A stretch of 19,830 nucleotides of DNA, taken from the NCBI GenBank assembly GCA_036839975.1, contig DAISVU010000022.1, positions 1 to 19,830 on the forward strand, read 5' to 3'. Position 1 is the first letter of the stretch. Each line of letters opens with the position of its first letter. The notes beneath the pieces are model-generated. The model was not told where the DNA came from. It was given only the letters and a program-made list of their open reading frames with translations, and made no database searches. Shown piece by piece: positions 7,949-15,307 of the stretch. Source of the DNA: RGIG7111 sp036839975 (lineage in GTDB: Bacteria > Bacillota > Clostridia > Peptostreptococcales > Anaerovoracaceae). The translations under genes and the position numbers were made by a program.

Positions 7949-8353
7949 ATGACAGAGGAATATATTCTTATTATACCCGGAAGACCTGATAATATGACAC
8001 TGGTGCGGCTCGCTGTAGGCGCCGCAGCATGCAGCAATCCAAAACTGGATGCTGAAAAAATAGATGATATAGAGCTGGCTTCCTCTGAAGCATTTAAAAA
8101 TATCTGCTGCCACGGCGTCGACGGGTGGAGCAGGTGTGTAGAAGTCAAATGCGGAATCGATGATGATAAAATCACTGTTTTAGTGACGGATAAAGACGAT
8201 GTACATGATATTCCAAAGGGAAAAAGACCGTGCCTTGACTGCCCTAATGAAGGTGAACTTGGTATTCATATTATAAAAACCATTATGGATAAAGTGGAGT
8301 TTATTACTGCGGCGCAAGGCAGCAGGAGCATCAGAATGGTGAAAAAAATATGA
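7949..8353 (+). CDS. Anti-sigma factor, RsbW/SpoIIAB-type HATPase
   Basis: The 134-residue protein has the serine-kinase anti-sigma fold. The N-box SSEAFKNICCHG places Glu47 and Asn51 where SpoIIAB and RsbW have them, and GELGIHIIKTIMDKVEF (102-118) is the second glycine box and final helix. Such proteins hold a sigma factor inactive and release it when an unphosphorylated STAS partner takes over. Two things are odd. The usual D-x-G of the first glycine box reads D81-K-D83, so the Gly is absent. The protein also has seven Cys (28, 53, 54, 63, 68, 95, 98), including CLDC in the ATP-lid region. AAAGGAG (7934-7940) lies eight bases before the ATG. The stop overlaps the sigma start as ATGA, so the two are translationally coupled. 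No intact antagonist gene is present in the window. Confidence 0.88.
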   Translation: MTEEYILIIPGRPDNMTLVRLAVGAAACSNPKLDAEKIDDIELASSEAFKNICCHGVDGWSRCVEVKCGIDDDKITVLVTDKDDVHDIPKGKRPCLDCPNEGELGIHIIKTIMDKVEFITAAQGSRSIRMVKKI

Positions 8354-9090
8354 CACATAAAGCAGTTTTTCTGGAATACCGGAAAACAAAAGATATAGGT
8401 CTTCGAAATAAAATAGTCGAAGATCATATGTACATGGTTGATATTCTCATAAGGAAATACCTGAACAGAGGTGTTGAGTACGATGATCTCTATCAGGTCG
8501 CTTCGCTTGCGCTGATATCTGCGGTGGAACGCTTTGATCCGGACAGAGGATTTGACTTTTCAAGCTTTGCGACTCCTACCATAATAGGGGATATAAAAAA
8601 GCATTTCCGCGATAAGACCTGGAGCATGAAAGTGCCGAGGCGCATCAAGGAAATGTTTGTAAAAATACCCGGAGCCAGGGAAAAACTCACATTGTCGCTC
8701 GGCAGACCGCCGACTGTGGATGAGATCGCGAAAGAGATTGGTTCTGACAGAAAAGAAGTACTGGAAGTACTTGAAGGAGGGTTGGCGTATTCGACACTGT
8801 CGCTCGATCAGACATTCAGGGATTTTGGTGAGGACGGCGAGGCGCCGGCATTTGAGAGATTTACGGCAGATGATAAAAAGGGTTATGACCGCATCGAGAA
8901 CGGAGAGATGATCCGTACAGTGCTGAAAGAATTGTCGGATACAAACAGATACATATTCAGACAGCGTTTCATCGAAAACAAATCTCAAAGGGAGATCGCA
9001 AAAGAACTCGGTGTATCACAGATGACTGTATCACGAGCGGAGAGAAATATAAAAAATAAATTCGCTGAAGAAATGCAGCTGTCCATGTGA
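8350..9090 (+). CDS. RNA polymerase sigma factor, SigB/SigF/SigG subfamily
   Basis: The 246-residue alternative sigma-70 factor contains region 2 (YDDLYQVASLALISAVERFDP then FATPTIIGDIKKHFRDKTW), region 3 (VPRRIKEM, then LGRPPTVDEIAKEIG) and region 4 with the helix-turn-helix SQREIAKELGVSQMTVSRAERN. TPTIIGDIKKHFRDKTW followed by VPRRIKE is the signature of the general-stress and forespore group; the sequence reads closer to SigB than to SigF or SigG, but the group cannot be settled by eye. It starts within the anti-sigma stop (ATGA at 8350-8353) with no good ribosome binding site of its own, so its synthesis depends on translation of its inhibitor, keeping the two in balance. No sporulation genes are in the window. 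Confidence 0.93.
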   Translation: MTHKAVFLEYRKTKDIGLRNKIVEDHMYMVDILIRKYLNRGVEYDDLYQVASLALISAVERFDPDRGFDFSSFATPTIIGDIKKHFRDKTWSMKVPRRIKEMFVKIPGAREKLTLSLGRPPTVDEIAKEIGSDRKEVLEVLEGGLAYSTLSLDQTFRDFGEDGEAPAFERFTADDKKGYDRIENGEMIRTVLKELSDTNRYIFRQRFIENKSQREIAKELGVSQMTVSRAERNIKNKFAEEMQLSM

Positions 9091-9171
9091 GACTCGAAGC
9101 AGAAATCAAAAATAATTGCTGCAGCAGGAAGCTGTAAAATACATCAGTAAAACGAAATGAAGGGAAATAAA

Positions 9172-10155
9172 ATGACAAGAGTATTTTCGGGCGTGCAGCC
9201 CACAGGAAATATCCATATAGGCAATTATCTCGGAGCACTCAAACAGTTCGTCGAACTGCAGAATGACAATGAATGTATATATTGTATAGTAGACATGCAT
9301 TCTATTACGGTGCCTCAGGATCCCGAGGTACTCAGGAACCATACTCTCGATGTGGCTGCGCTGTACATGGCAGTCGGTCTCGATCCTGTAAAATCGATCC
9401 TGTTTGTGCAGTCGGATGTTCCCGGACATGCGGAGCTTTCATGGATACTGACATGCAGCAGTTACACAGGGGAGCTTTCACGAATGACGCAGTTCAAGGC
9501 GAAAAGCAACAACAGAGAATCCGCACCTATGGGTCTCTTCGCATACCCTGTTTTGATGGCGGCAGACATACTTCTTTATGACGCGGATACAGTGCCTGTG
9601 GGAAATGACCAGAAACAGCACATAGAGCTCTGTAGAGACATTGCGGTAAGAGTAAACAATAGATTCAGGGATACGTTTGTGGTTCCGGAAGGAAGATATA
9701 TGAAATCTGCGGCCAGAGTGATGTCGCTTGATGATCCGACCACCAAGATGAGTAAAAGTGCTGAAAATGTGCACAGCAGGATCTCGCTGCTGGATGAACC
9801 CGGCAAGATAAAGAAGTCTATCATGCGTGCAACTACCGATTCGGAAGGAAGCATAAGGTTTGACAGGGAAGAAAAACCGGGTATAAGCAACCTTATTACT
9901 ATATACAGTGCCTTTTCAGGAAAAAACATTCCTACGATCGAAAAAGAGTACGAAGGATGCGGTTACGGGACGTTTAAAAAGGATCTCATTGAGATAACAG
10001 TCAATGCCCTCGAGCCAATAAAGGAAAAATTCAGCGATATCAGAAATTCTTCAGAATTGAAAGCAACGCTTAAAGAAGGCGCAGAGCGCGCAAAAGCGAT
10101 TGCTGATTCGGTGCTTGCCAGGGTCAAGAATAATTTTGGGTTGGGGATCAAATAG
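9172..10155 (+). CDS. trpS: Tryptophan--tRNA ligase
   Basis: The 327-residue class I aminoacyl-tRNA synthetase charges tRNA-Trp with tryptophan. The HIGH-type motif is HIGN at residues 15-18 within QPTGNIHIGNYLGAL, and KMSKS is at 192-196 in DDPTTKMSKSAEN. The length matches bacterial TrpS. An in-frame ATG at 9157 would add five residues but has no ribosome binding site; the ATG at 9172 has AAGGGAAA about five bases upstream and gives the normal TrpS start TRVFSGVQPTG, so it was chosen. Only 81 bases separate it from the sigma gene, and no T-box or attenuator structure is recognisable there, so it may be read through from the sigma operon. It converges with the acyltransferase gene 40 bases away. 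Confidence 0.97.
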   Translation: MTRVFSGVQPTGNIHIGNYLGALKQFVELQNDNECIYCIVDMHSITVPQDPEVLRNHTLDVAALYMAVGLDPVKSILFVQSDVPGHAELSWILTCSSYTGELSRMTQFKAKSNNRESAPMGLFAYPVLMAADILLYDADTVPVGNDQKQHIELCRDIAVRVNNRFRDTFVVPEGRYMKSAARVMSLDDPTTKMSKSAENVHSRISLLDEPGKIKKSIMRATTDSEGSIRFDREEKPGISNLITIYSAFSGKNIPTIEKEYEGCGYGTFKKDLIEITVNALEPIKEKFSDIRNSSELKATLKEGAERAKAIADSVLARVKNNFGLGIK

Positions 10156-10195
10156 GTTTAAAGCCGTGAAGACAGAATAAGACTGGCGGATATCT

Positions 10196-10963
10196 TCAGA
10201 CTGAAGGCTGCTTTTCTATGAGGGCTTCCGTTTTCTGTGGATCCGGCAGAGCTCCGCCGATCAAATGCTCAAGAGTCTCAGCGAGGTGAAGTTCTTCTTC
10301 CTTGCTGAGGTTTTTTGTTTCTATCATCTTGTGGATCGTAACGTCAAGCGGCGCACCCTTTATCATGCCGCTGTCCTCAAATATCTTATATGAACCGCTG
10401 ATTGTGACGGGAAGGATCGGGACTTTCGGCTTGGTCGCGAGTTTCAGCGCACCGCGGAGAAATGTTCCCATCACCGGGCTCTTGCTGCGGGTACCTTCAG
10501 GGAAAACAGCCATTGAATAACCGTTTTTCAGCATTTTTATGCCTTCGAGTATCGCTTTAACCGCTGCGCGCGGATCCTCTCTATGTATTGAAACGCTACC
10601 GATTCTCAGGATCCATTTCCCGAAAAGCGGAAGTTTTATCAGATCGTCTTTTGCAATGAATCCAAACTGTATGTTGTTTACTGCGTGCATGAGAACTATT
10701 ATGTCCGCATATCCCTGATGATTCGATACAATTACTACCGGGCCTTTTTCAGGGAGGTTTTCCTGTCCGGTTATGTTTACTTGAACATTGAATTTTTTTA
10801 TAAGAGTGTCTGCCCAGCGGGTGCAGGCCAGACGCATATTTCTTCGCTCTTCCGTCATATCGCCGGCAATTTTTGCCTGTTCGATCCCGCGTTTGAATCG
10901 GGAAAGCTGCGGCAGAGAGCCGTAAAGTTTAAATAAAGCGGGTATGTTCCGTATGATTTTCAA
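10196..10963 (-). CDS. plsC: 1-acyl-sn-glycerol-3-phosphate acyltransferase (PlsC family)
   Basis: The 255-residue enzyme belongs to the LPLAT/PlsC family, which transfers an acyl group to lysophosphatidic acid to make phosphatidic acid at the inner face of the membrane. Motif I NHQGYAD gives the catalytic His82 and Asp87 (HX4D), the block IGSVSIHRED is at 121-130, and motif III FPEGTRS at 154-160 binds the glycerol phosphate. The N-terminal 50 residues are basic and amphipathic rather than a clear membrane helix. The start is TTG at 10963: GGAGGG (10969-10974) is five bases upstream and there is no in-frame ATG until residue 36. It is divergent from metF. Related families acylate other lysolipids, so the exact substrate is inferred. 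Confidence 0.9.
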   Translation of the reverse strand: MKIIRNIPALFKLYGSLPQLSRFKRGIEQAKIAGDMTEERRNMRLACTRWADTLIKKFNVQVNITGQENLPEKGPVVIVSNHQGYADIIVLMHAVNNIQFGFIAKDDLIKLPLFGKWILRIGSVSIHREDPRAAVKAILEGIKMLKNGYSMAVFPEGTRSKSPVMGTFLRGALKLATKPKVPILPVTISGSYKIFEDSGMIKGAPLDVTIHKMIETKNLSKEEELHLAETLEHLIGGALPDPQKTEALIEKQPSV

Positions 10964-11031
10964 AATAACCCTCCGATATCTTACGTATATTTTATAGTCA
11001 TACCATAAATCAGCAAATAACGATAAGACAT

Positions 11032-11059
11032 ATTATAATACATACCGGCACGTAAGCAA
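11032..11059 (-). promoter_or_regulatory. Candidate promoter for the acyltransferase gene
   Basis: On the minus strand a perfect TATAAT (11032-11037) lies 16 bases after TTGCTT (11054-11059), a poor -35. Transcription would begin near 11025, about 60 bases before the TTG start. The -10 is strong; the -35 match is three of six. Confidence 0.4.
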
Positions 11060-11123
11060 AACGGATTTTTATTTAAATTTTTTTGACGACAGGCATTATA
11101 GCGGACAGATTTTGCTCCCGGCG

Positions 11124-11151
11124 TTGAAAAGACCGGCATTTTTGATATACT
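11124..11151 (+). promoter_or_regulatory. Candidate sigma-A-type promoter for metF
   Basis: TTGAAA (11124-11129) and TATACT (11146-11151) each match the vegetative consensus at five of six positions with a 16-base spacer. A start near 11158 would leave a leader of about 137 bases before metF. It is back-to-back with the acyltransferase promoter. Confidence 0.6.
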
Positions 11152-11157
11152 TTTAAG

Positions 11158-11294
11158 GAACTGTTCTGCAGAAATAAACAGAATACCTGATAACAGCAAA
11201 ACAGAACAGATACATACTTTCGGAGCCGGCACAGTTGAAAAAACAGGTTAAGGACAGTAAATTAAAACAGGATTATTAAAGGAGAGCACAGTAA
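11158..11294 (+). promoter_or_regulatory. metF 5' leader with inverted repeat and repeated ACAG
   Basis: CTGTTCTG (11161-11168) and CAGAACAG (11202-11209) are exact reverse complements 33 bases apart. ACAG occurs nine times, at 11178, 11193, 11201, 11206, 11231, 11243, 11254, 11267 and 11288; four in the second half are spaced 11 to 13 bases apart. The conserved cores of S-box (SAM-I), T-box and cobalamin riboswitches are not visible. GGAG (11281-11284) is the metF ribosome binding site. The rest of the 331-base divergent gap holds the two promoters and an AT-rich stretch at about 11066-11090. Confidence 0.35.
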
Positions 11295-12248
11295 ATGAAG
11301 ATACCTGAATTATATGATAAAAAGAAATTCGTTTATTCTTTTGAGGTTTTCCCTCCGAAAAAGCAGGATAATATAGACAAGATATACAAGACTGTTGACG
11401 GATTGGCATACCTTGAACCGGATTTTATCAGTGTCACTTACGGTGCCGGCGGTAAGAAGCACGATATGCTGACAGGCGAGATCGCGCAAAATATAAAGAA
11501 AAAGACAGACAACGAGGCAATGGCACACCTCACATGCATCAATTCAACAAAGAAACAACTGTGCACTGTACTTAGAGATCTTGAAAACCGCGGTATAGAA
11601 AAAAATAACATGGCGCTTAGAGGCGATATAAGTGAAGAAAGCGGACCTCTCGGTGTCTTTAAACATGCCAATGAGCTGGCTATTGAGATACAGAAGATCA
11701 ATGATAACATTCAGATACTCGGCGCATGCTATCCGGAAGAACACTATGAATCAAATGATCTTCCACATGATATCGGAAACCTGAAATATAAAATAGGCGC
11801 AGGTGTAAAGGCGCTCATAACACAGCTTTTCTTTGACAATACGAAGTTTTATATATTTATGGACAGGGTGAATAAGGCCGAGATCAACGTGCCTATATCG
11901 GCAGGTATAATGCCTATCACAAATAAAAACCAGATCGAAAGAACTGTTTCACTTTCAGGCTCTTCACTGCCCAAGCGGTTTACGAACATGATAGCGCGAT
12001 ACAGCGGTGATGAGGCGGCGCTCTTTGAGGCGGGCATAGATTATGCTGTGGGACAGATAAGAGAACTTATAGATAACGGTGTGCAGGGTATCCACATATA
12101 TACTATGAACAATCCGATGGTCGCGGCTTCCGTTACGGAGAAAATAGGCGATCTTCTTAAAGACCGTGATAAGCATGAATATGTATATAAAACGGTGAAA
12201 AACGGCAAAGCGGGCGGACATTGGCCGAAAAGCGGGTTGCCTGCGTAA
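11295..12248 (+). CDS. metF: 5,10-methylenetetrahydrofolate reductase
   Basis: The 317-residue flavin-dependent TIM-barrel enzyme reduces 5,10-methylene-THF to 5-methyl-THF, the methyl donor for methionine synthesis. The catalytic Glu is Glu17 in YSFEVFPPK, followed by SVTYGAGG, the ALRGD motif and QLFFDN, all hallmarks of MetF. The C-terminal part GVQGIHIYTMNNP is also typical. The length is normal for the bacterial enzyme without the eukaryotic regulatory domain. AAAGGAG lies ten bases before the ATG. It heads a methionine-branch cluster with the reactivation protein 32 bases downstream and metH after that. In acetogenic Clostridia MetF can also serve the Wood-Ljungdahl route, but no other gene of that pathway is seen here. 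Confidence 0.96.
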   Translation: MKIPELYDKKKFVYSFEVFPPKKQDNIDKIYKTVDGLAYLEPDFISVTYGAGGKKHDMLTGEIAQNIKKKTDNEAMAHLTCINSTKKQLCTVLRDLENRGIEKNNMALRGDISEESGPLGVFKHANELAIEIQKINDNIQILGACYPEEHYESNDLPHDIGNLKYKIGAGVKALITQLFFDNTKFYIFMDRVNKAEINVPISAGIMPITNKNQIERTVSLSGSSLPKRFTNMIARYSGDEAALFEAGIDYAVGQIRELIDNGVQGIHIYTMNNPMVAASVTEKIGDLLKDRDKHEYVYKTVKNGKAGGHWPKSGLPA

Positions 12249-12280
12249 AATATCGCAGAAATTAAACAAAGAAGAGAAAT

Positions 12281-12925
12281 ATGAAAATCAGACTTCCTGA
12301 AAAAATAGACAGAAATGCATGGGCGTCTTTTCTGAAAATGAAAGAAAGCGATTTTGATGCAAGAAAGATCAAAGAGATGGATTCTTGTGAGAAACTGCTC
12401 TTTGAGGCGGCTTCGCCAAAAGGGATCTACATATATTCAGACAAGCTTGACTATGAGGGGCTTTCAATAAAAAAGCATCTTGCAGACTGTAGGAGTACGG
12501 TCATAATGGGAACGACGCTAGGGCCGAGAGTGGATGAAATGATTGTGCGTCTTGCTGTAAAGGATCCTGCGATGGCGGTATATGCAGACAGCGGAGCGGG
12601 CGTGCTTGCGGACATGGTGACGGATATCTTGGAGAATGAGATCAAAGAGAACCTTCCGGATGACACACCGTATATGACCGGAAGATTCAGCCCGGGTTAC
12701 GGTGATCTTCCGCTTAAGACACAGAGAGAGCTGATCGCAAAGCTCGATGCGCCGCGAAAGATAGGGCTTACGCTGAATTACAATGACCTGATGATCCCGA
12801 TGAAACCGGTCACAGCGATCATAGGCATATCAGATGTCCCTGTAAAAGGACGTCCGGCAACGTGCAGGGAATGTCTGCTTTATGAAGAGTGTGAAAAAAG
12901 AAAGGAGGGGCGGATCTGTGAATAA
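12281..12925 (+). CDS. Vitamin B12-dependent methionine synthase activation-domain protein
   Basis: The 214-residue protein corresponds to the C-terminal reactivation domain of E. coli MetH (Met_synt_B12 family), here encoded separately, as is common in Clostridia. It should bind S-adenosylmethionine and re-methylate cobalamin that has become oxidised. The SAM-binding signature RFSPGYGDLPL starts at Arg135. MGTTLGPRVDE and DSGAGVLADMV are other family features. The tail ATCRECLLYEECEKRKEGRIC has Cys195, 198, 204 and 213, which could bind a metal; this is seen in some standalone versions and its role is unclear. The ATG has a weak site, GAAGAGA (12271-12277). Its last codons contain a strong AAAGGAGG (12901-12908) that serves the short frames leading to metH. 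Confidence 0.88.
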   Translation: MKIRLPEKIDRNAWASFLKMKESDFDARKIKEMDSCEKLLFEAASPKGIYIYSDKLDYEGLSIKKHLADCRSTVIMGTTLGPRVDEMIVRLAVKDPAMAVYADSGAGVLADMVTDILENEIKENLPDDTPYMTGRFSPGYGDLPLKTQRELIAKLDAPRKIGLTLNYNDLMIPMKPVTAIIGISDVPVKGRPATCRECLLYEECEKRKEGRICE

Positions 12926-12987
12926 CGCGAACGGGTGTCACCCATGCTGATGGAAGCGGTATATGGCGAAGAACAGACGGTGTGATG
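12901..12987 (+). promoter_or_regulatory. Chained short frames with two TGATG overlaps before metH
   Basis: AAAGGAGG (12901-12908) is well placed for GTG at 12918, which opens a 10-codon frame (VNNANGCHPC) ending in TGA at 12948-12950. An ATG overlaps that stop at 12950 and opens an 11-codon frame (MEAVYGEEQTV) ending in TGA at 12983-12985, which in turn overlaps the metH ATG at 12985. metH itself has no ribosome binding site nearby. The layout suggests that ribosomes reach metH by two rounds of termination and restart. Compensating indels in this stretch are the alternative. Confidence 0.45.
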
Positions 12988-13374
12988 CAAGACAGTAAAA
13001 TAATACTCCTTGACGGCAGTATGGGAACGATGCTTCAAAAAAACGGTATGCCCGCAGGAGCAATCCCGGAAATACTGAATATCGAGGATCCGCAGATGAT
13101 CACAGCAGTACATCGCGCATACATTGAGGCGGGAAGCAATGTGATTTATACAAATACGTTTGGAGCAAACAGATTCAAACTTAAAAATACAGCATATGCT
13201 TTAAATGAAATAATCACTGCGGGAGTAAAAGCAGCGAAAGCCGCATGTGAGAGTACAATAGAAAATACTGCTGCGGGCCGGGATATAAAAATCGCACTCA
13301 GCATCGGACCTCTCGGACAGATGCTCTCAAAGAAACAGCGGCAGCAGGTGAAGCAGCAGGTGCGGATCTCATAG
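12985..13374 (+). pseudogene. metH: Methionine synthase MetH, 5' fragment (frameshifted)
   Basis: This is the start of the homocysteine-binding barrel of cobalamin-dependent methionine synthase. The 129 residues run from MQDSKIILLDGSMGTMLQ through IYTNTFGANRFKL to ALSIGPLGQML, all well conserved, and then become nonsense (SKKQRQQVKQQVRIS) before a stop. The correct reading resumes in another frame at about 13326 (LKETAAAGEAAGADLIVIETM). Compared with the usual family sequence, about 14 residues (the EP-x-GTL-x-FEEAY segment) are missing at the junction, which with the frame change fits a loss of about 43 bases between two CTC triplets. The estimate relies on remembered family sequence. The start chosen is ATG 12985, which overlaps the preceding TGA; GTG 12982 is an alternative. 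Confidence 0.8.
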
Positions 13375-13385
13375 TTATAGAGACT

Positions 13386-15254
13386 ATGACTGCTCTTTAC
13401 GAGCTTAAGGCGGCGGTAGTTGCAAGTATTGAGAACACAGGAATCCCCGTAATGTGCAGCATGTCGTTTGAGGAAAACGGAAGAACATTTACAGGCTGCA
13501 GCGTAGAAGCGTTTGCCGCAACGATAGAAGGCCTTGGAGTGGAGGCGGCAGGAATAAACTGTTCTCTGGGACCTGATGAGATATACCTTCTCGCGAAGAA
13601 ACTGTGCGAGGTGACTAACCTGCCTGTATTTGCGAAATCGAATGCCGGGCTTCCGGATCCGGCGACGGGCGAGTATGACATAACGGCGGCGGATTTTACC
13701 GTGATGATAGCAAAATATGCGGAGCTTGGGGTGTCAGTGATCGGAGGTTGCTGTAGTACTTATCCGGGGTTTATAGCAGATCTTTCGAAGATGCTTGACG
13801 GGGATATGGATTATATCGCAAAACAGGCGATAATCCAGGAAGATGAAGGCGCGGAAGTCCTTGATGTAAACGTCAGCGTTCCGGGAATAGATGAGGTAAA
13901 AGTGCTGCCTGCGATAGTAAAACATGTGCAGTCTGTTACAGATCTTCCTCTTCAGATAGACTGTTCAAATGCCGAAGCTGTTGAGGCAGCTCTCAGAGTA
14001 TATAACGGAAAAGCGATAGTCAACTCTGTAAACGGCGAGGAAACATCGCGCAGAGCGATCCTTCCTATAGTCAGAAAATACGGCGCTGCAGTCATAGGCC
14101 TGACACTTGACGAAGAGGGTATACCTGAGACTGCGGAGAAACGGGTTGAGATAGCAGAAAAGATACAGAGGTCATGCCGCGAGATCGGGATACTTGATAA
14201 TAACATTGTGATAGACTGCCTGACACTTACAGTTTCCGTGCAGCCCGAAGGCGCAAAACAAACGCTCGAGGCTATGAGAAGGGTGAAAAAAGAGCTGGGT
14301 CTTAAGACGGTGCTCGGGGTTTCAAACATAAGCTTCGGCCTTCCACACAGACCTGTCATAAACAGTACATTTTTGACGATGGCGATCGGATGCGGCCTTG
14401 ATATCGTCATAATTGACCCGGGGAATGTGCCTGTTATGGATGCTCTTCACACGGCCTGTGTTCTGATGAATATAGATAAAAATGCAGAAAAATATATAGC
14501 GCGTTTTGGAAACAGAAAAGAACCTGCGAAGACAGCAGTACACGGCAGCACATGTGCACAGGGAGAGGCAATATCAGCCGGCACAGCGGAAAGCGGTGCA
14601 GCGGGATCAGGGGACAGCGATAAGAACTCCATATATTATTGTCTGGAAAAGGCTCTGGGAAGTGATGCGCGCAAGCTTATTTCCGCTATGCTTGAAACCA
14701 AGGATGAGATGAGTATTGTAAATGAAGACCTCATCCCGGCTCTTGACCGTATAGGAAAGAATTTTGAAGCAGGCAGGCTCTTTTTACCTCAGATGATGCA
14801 GACGGCAGGCGCAGTGCAGGAGAGATTTGAAGTCATAAAAGCAAATTTTCTTGAAAAAGGTGAACAGAAAATTTCAAGAGGCAGAATAGTAATCGCAACA
14901 GTTAAGGGCGATATACATGACGTAGGAAAAAATATAGTAAAAGTAATTATGGACAACTACGGTTTTGAGATGATAGATCTTGGAAAGGATGTAGATCCTG
15001 AAGCTGTGGTCGAGGCTGCAATAGAAAATGATGTCAGGCTGGTGGGGCTTTCGGCTCTCATGACGACCACACTCGGCAGTATGGAAGAAACTATCAAACA
15101 GCTGCATAGAGCAAAGCCTGACTGCAAGGTGATGGTCGGGGACGCAGTGCTGACTGCGGAATATGCGGAAAAAATCGGCGCTGATTATTACAGCAAGGAT
15201 GCGATGCAGGCGGTTGAGGCTGCGAAGGATGCTCTTAAGGATGCAGATGTGTAA
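13386..15254 (+). CDS. metH: Methionine synthase MetH, main 3' fragment (probably non-functional)
   Basis: The 622-residue frame holds the rest of MetH. It contains the zinc-ligand motifs GINCS (Cys59) and GGCC (Cys122-123) of the homocysteine barrel, a pterin-binding barrel (LDVNVSVPGIDE, GVSNISFGLP), a cap domain, and a cobalamin domain with DIHDVG (Asp509, His511). Full enzymes have a linker and an IGERINPTG strand between the two barrels. Here GFIADLSKML runs directly into DGDMDYIAKQ, so roughly 50-70 residues seem to be absent in frame. The cobalamin motif D-x-H-x2-G-x41-S-x-L-x26-G-G is kept except that the last Gly is Asp586. A Gly/Ala/Ser-rich linker lies before the cap. The ATG at 13386 has no ribosome binding site and is only the first Met after the frameshift; coding similarity starts at about 13326. 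Confidence 0.82.
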   Translation: MTALYELKAAVVASIENTGIPVMCSMSFEENGRTFTGCSVEAFAATIEGLGVEAAGINCSLGPDEIYLLAKKLCEVTNLPVFAKSNAGLPDPATGEYDITAADFTVMIAKYAELGVSVIGGCCSTYPGFIADLSKMLDGDMDYIAKQAIIQEDEGAEVLDVNVSVPGIDEVKVLPAIVKHVQSVTDLPLQIDCSNAEAVEAALRVYNGKAIVNSVNGEETSRRAILPIVRKYGAAVIGLTLDEEGIPETAEKRVEIAEKIQRSCREIGILDNNIVIDCLTLTVSVQPEGAKQTLEAMRRVKKELGLKTVLGVSNISFGLPHRPVINSTFLTMAIGCGLDIVIIDPGNVPVMDALHTACVLMNIDKNAEKYIARFGNRKEPAKTAVHGSTCAQGEAISAGTAESGAAGSGDSDKNSIYYCLEKALGSDARKLISAMLETKDEMSIVNEDLIPALDRIGKNFEAGRLFLPQMMQTAGAVQERFEVIKANFLEKGEQKISRGRIVIATVKGDIHDVGKNIVKVIMDNYGFEMIDLGKDVDPEAVVEAAIENDVRLVGLSALMTTTLGSMEETIKQLHRAKPDCKVMVGDAVLTAEYAEKIGADYYSKDAMQAVEAAKDALKDADV

Positions 15255-15277
15255 TGCGGAAAGCTTGAGATCACAGG

Positions 15278-15307
15278 TAGACATAAGAGGCTTTAAGAAG
15301 ATATAAT
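15278..15307 (+). promoter_or_regulatory. Candidate promoter for the PAP2 phosphatase gene
   Basis: TAGACA (15278-15283) matches the -35 consensus at five of six positions, and TATAAT (15302-15307) is a perfect -10, with an 18-base spacer. A start near 15314 leaves a leader of about 140 bases before the gene, with no recognised riboswitch. Confidence 0.45.

Noticed and set aside
9091..9171. T-box or tryptophan attenuator before trpS
   Set aside because: The gap is only 81 bases, without the T-box core, specifier stem or a terminator hairpin.
9157..9171. Earlier ATG start for trpS
   Set aside because: It has no ribosome binding site and would add five residues not found in TrpS proteins; the next ATG has a good site.
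10964..11294. S-box or cobalamin riboswitch in front of metF
   Set aside because: The conserved core sequences of these riboswitches were not found by reading either strand of the gap.
13320..13400. Programmed ribosomal frameshift in metH
   Set aside because: There is no slippery heptamer or downstream structure, and a conserved segment of about 14 residues is missing, which a frameshift event would not cause.
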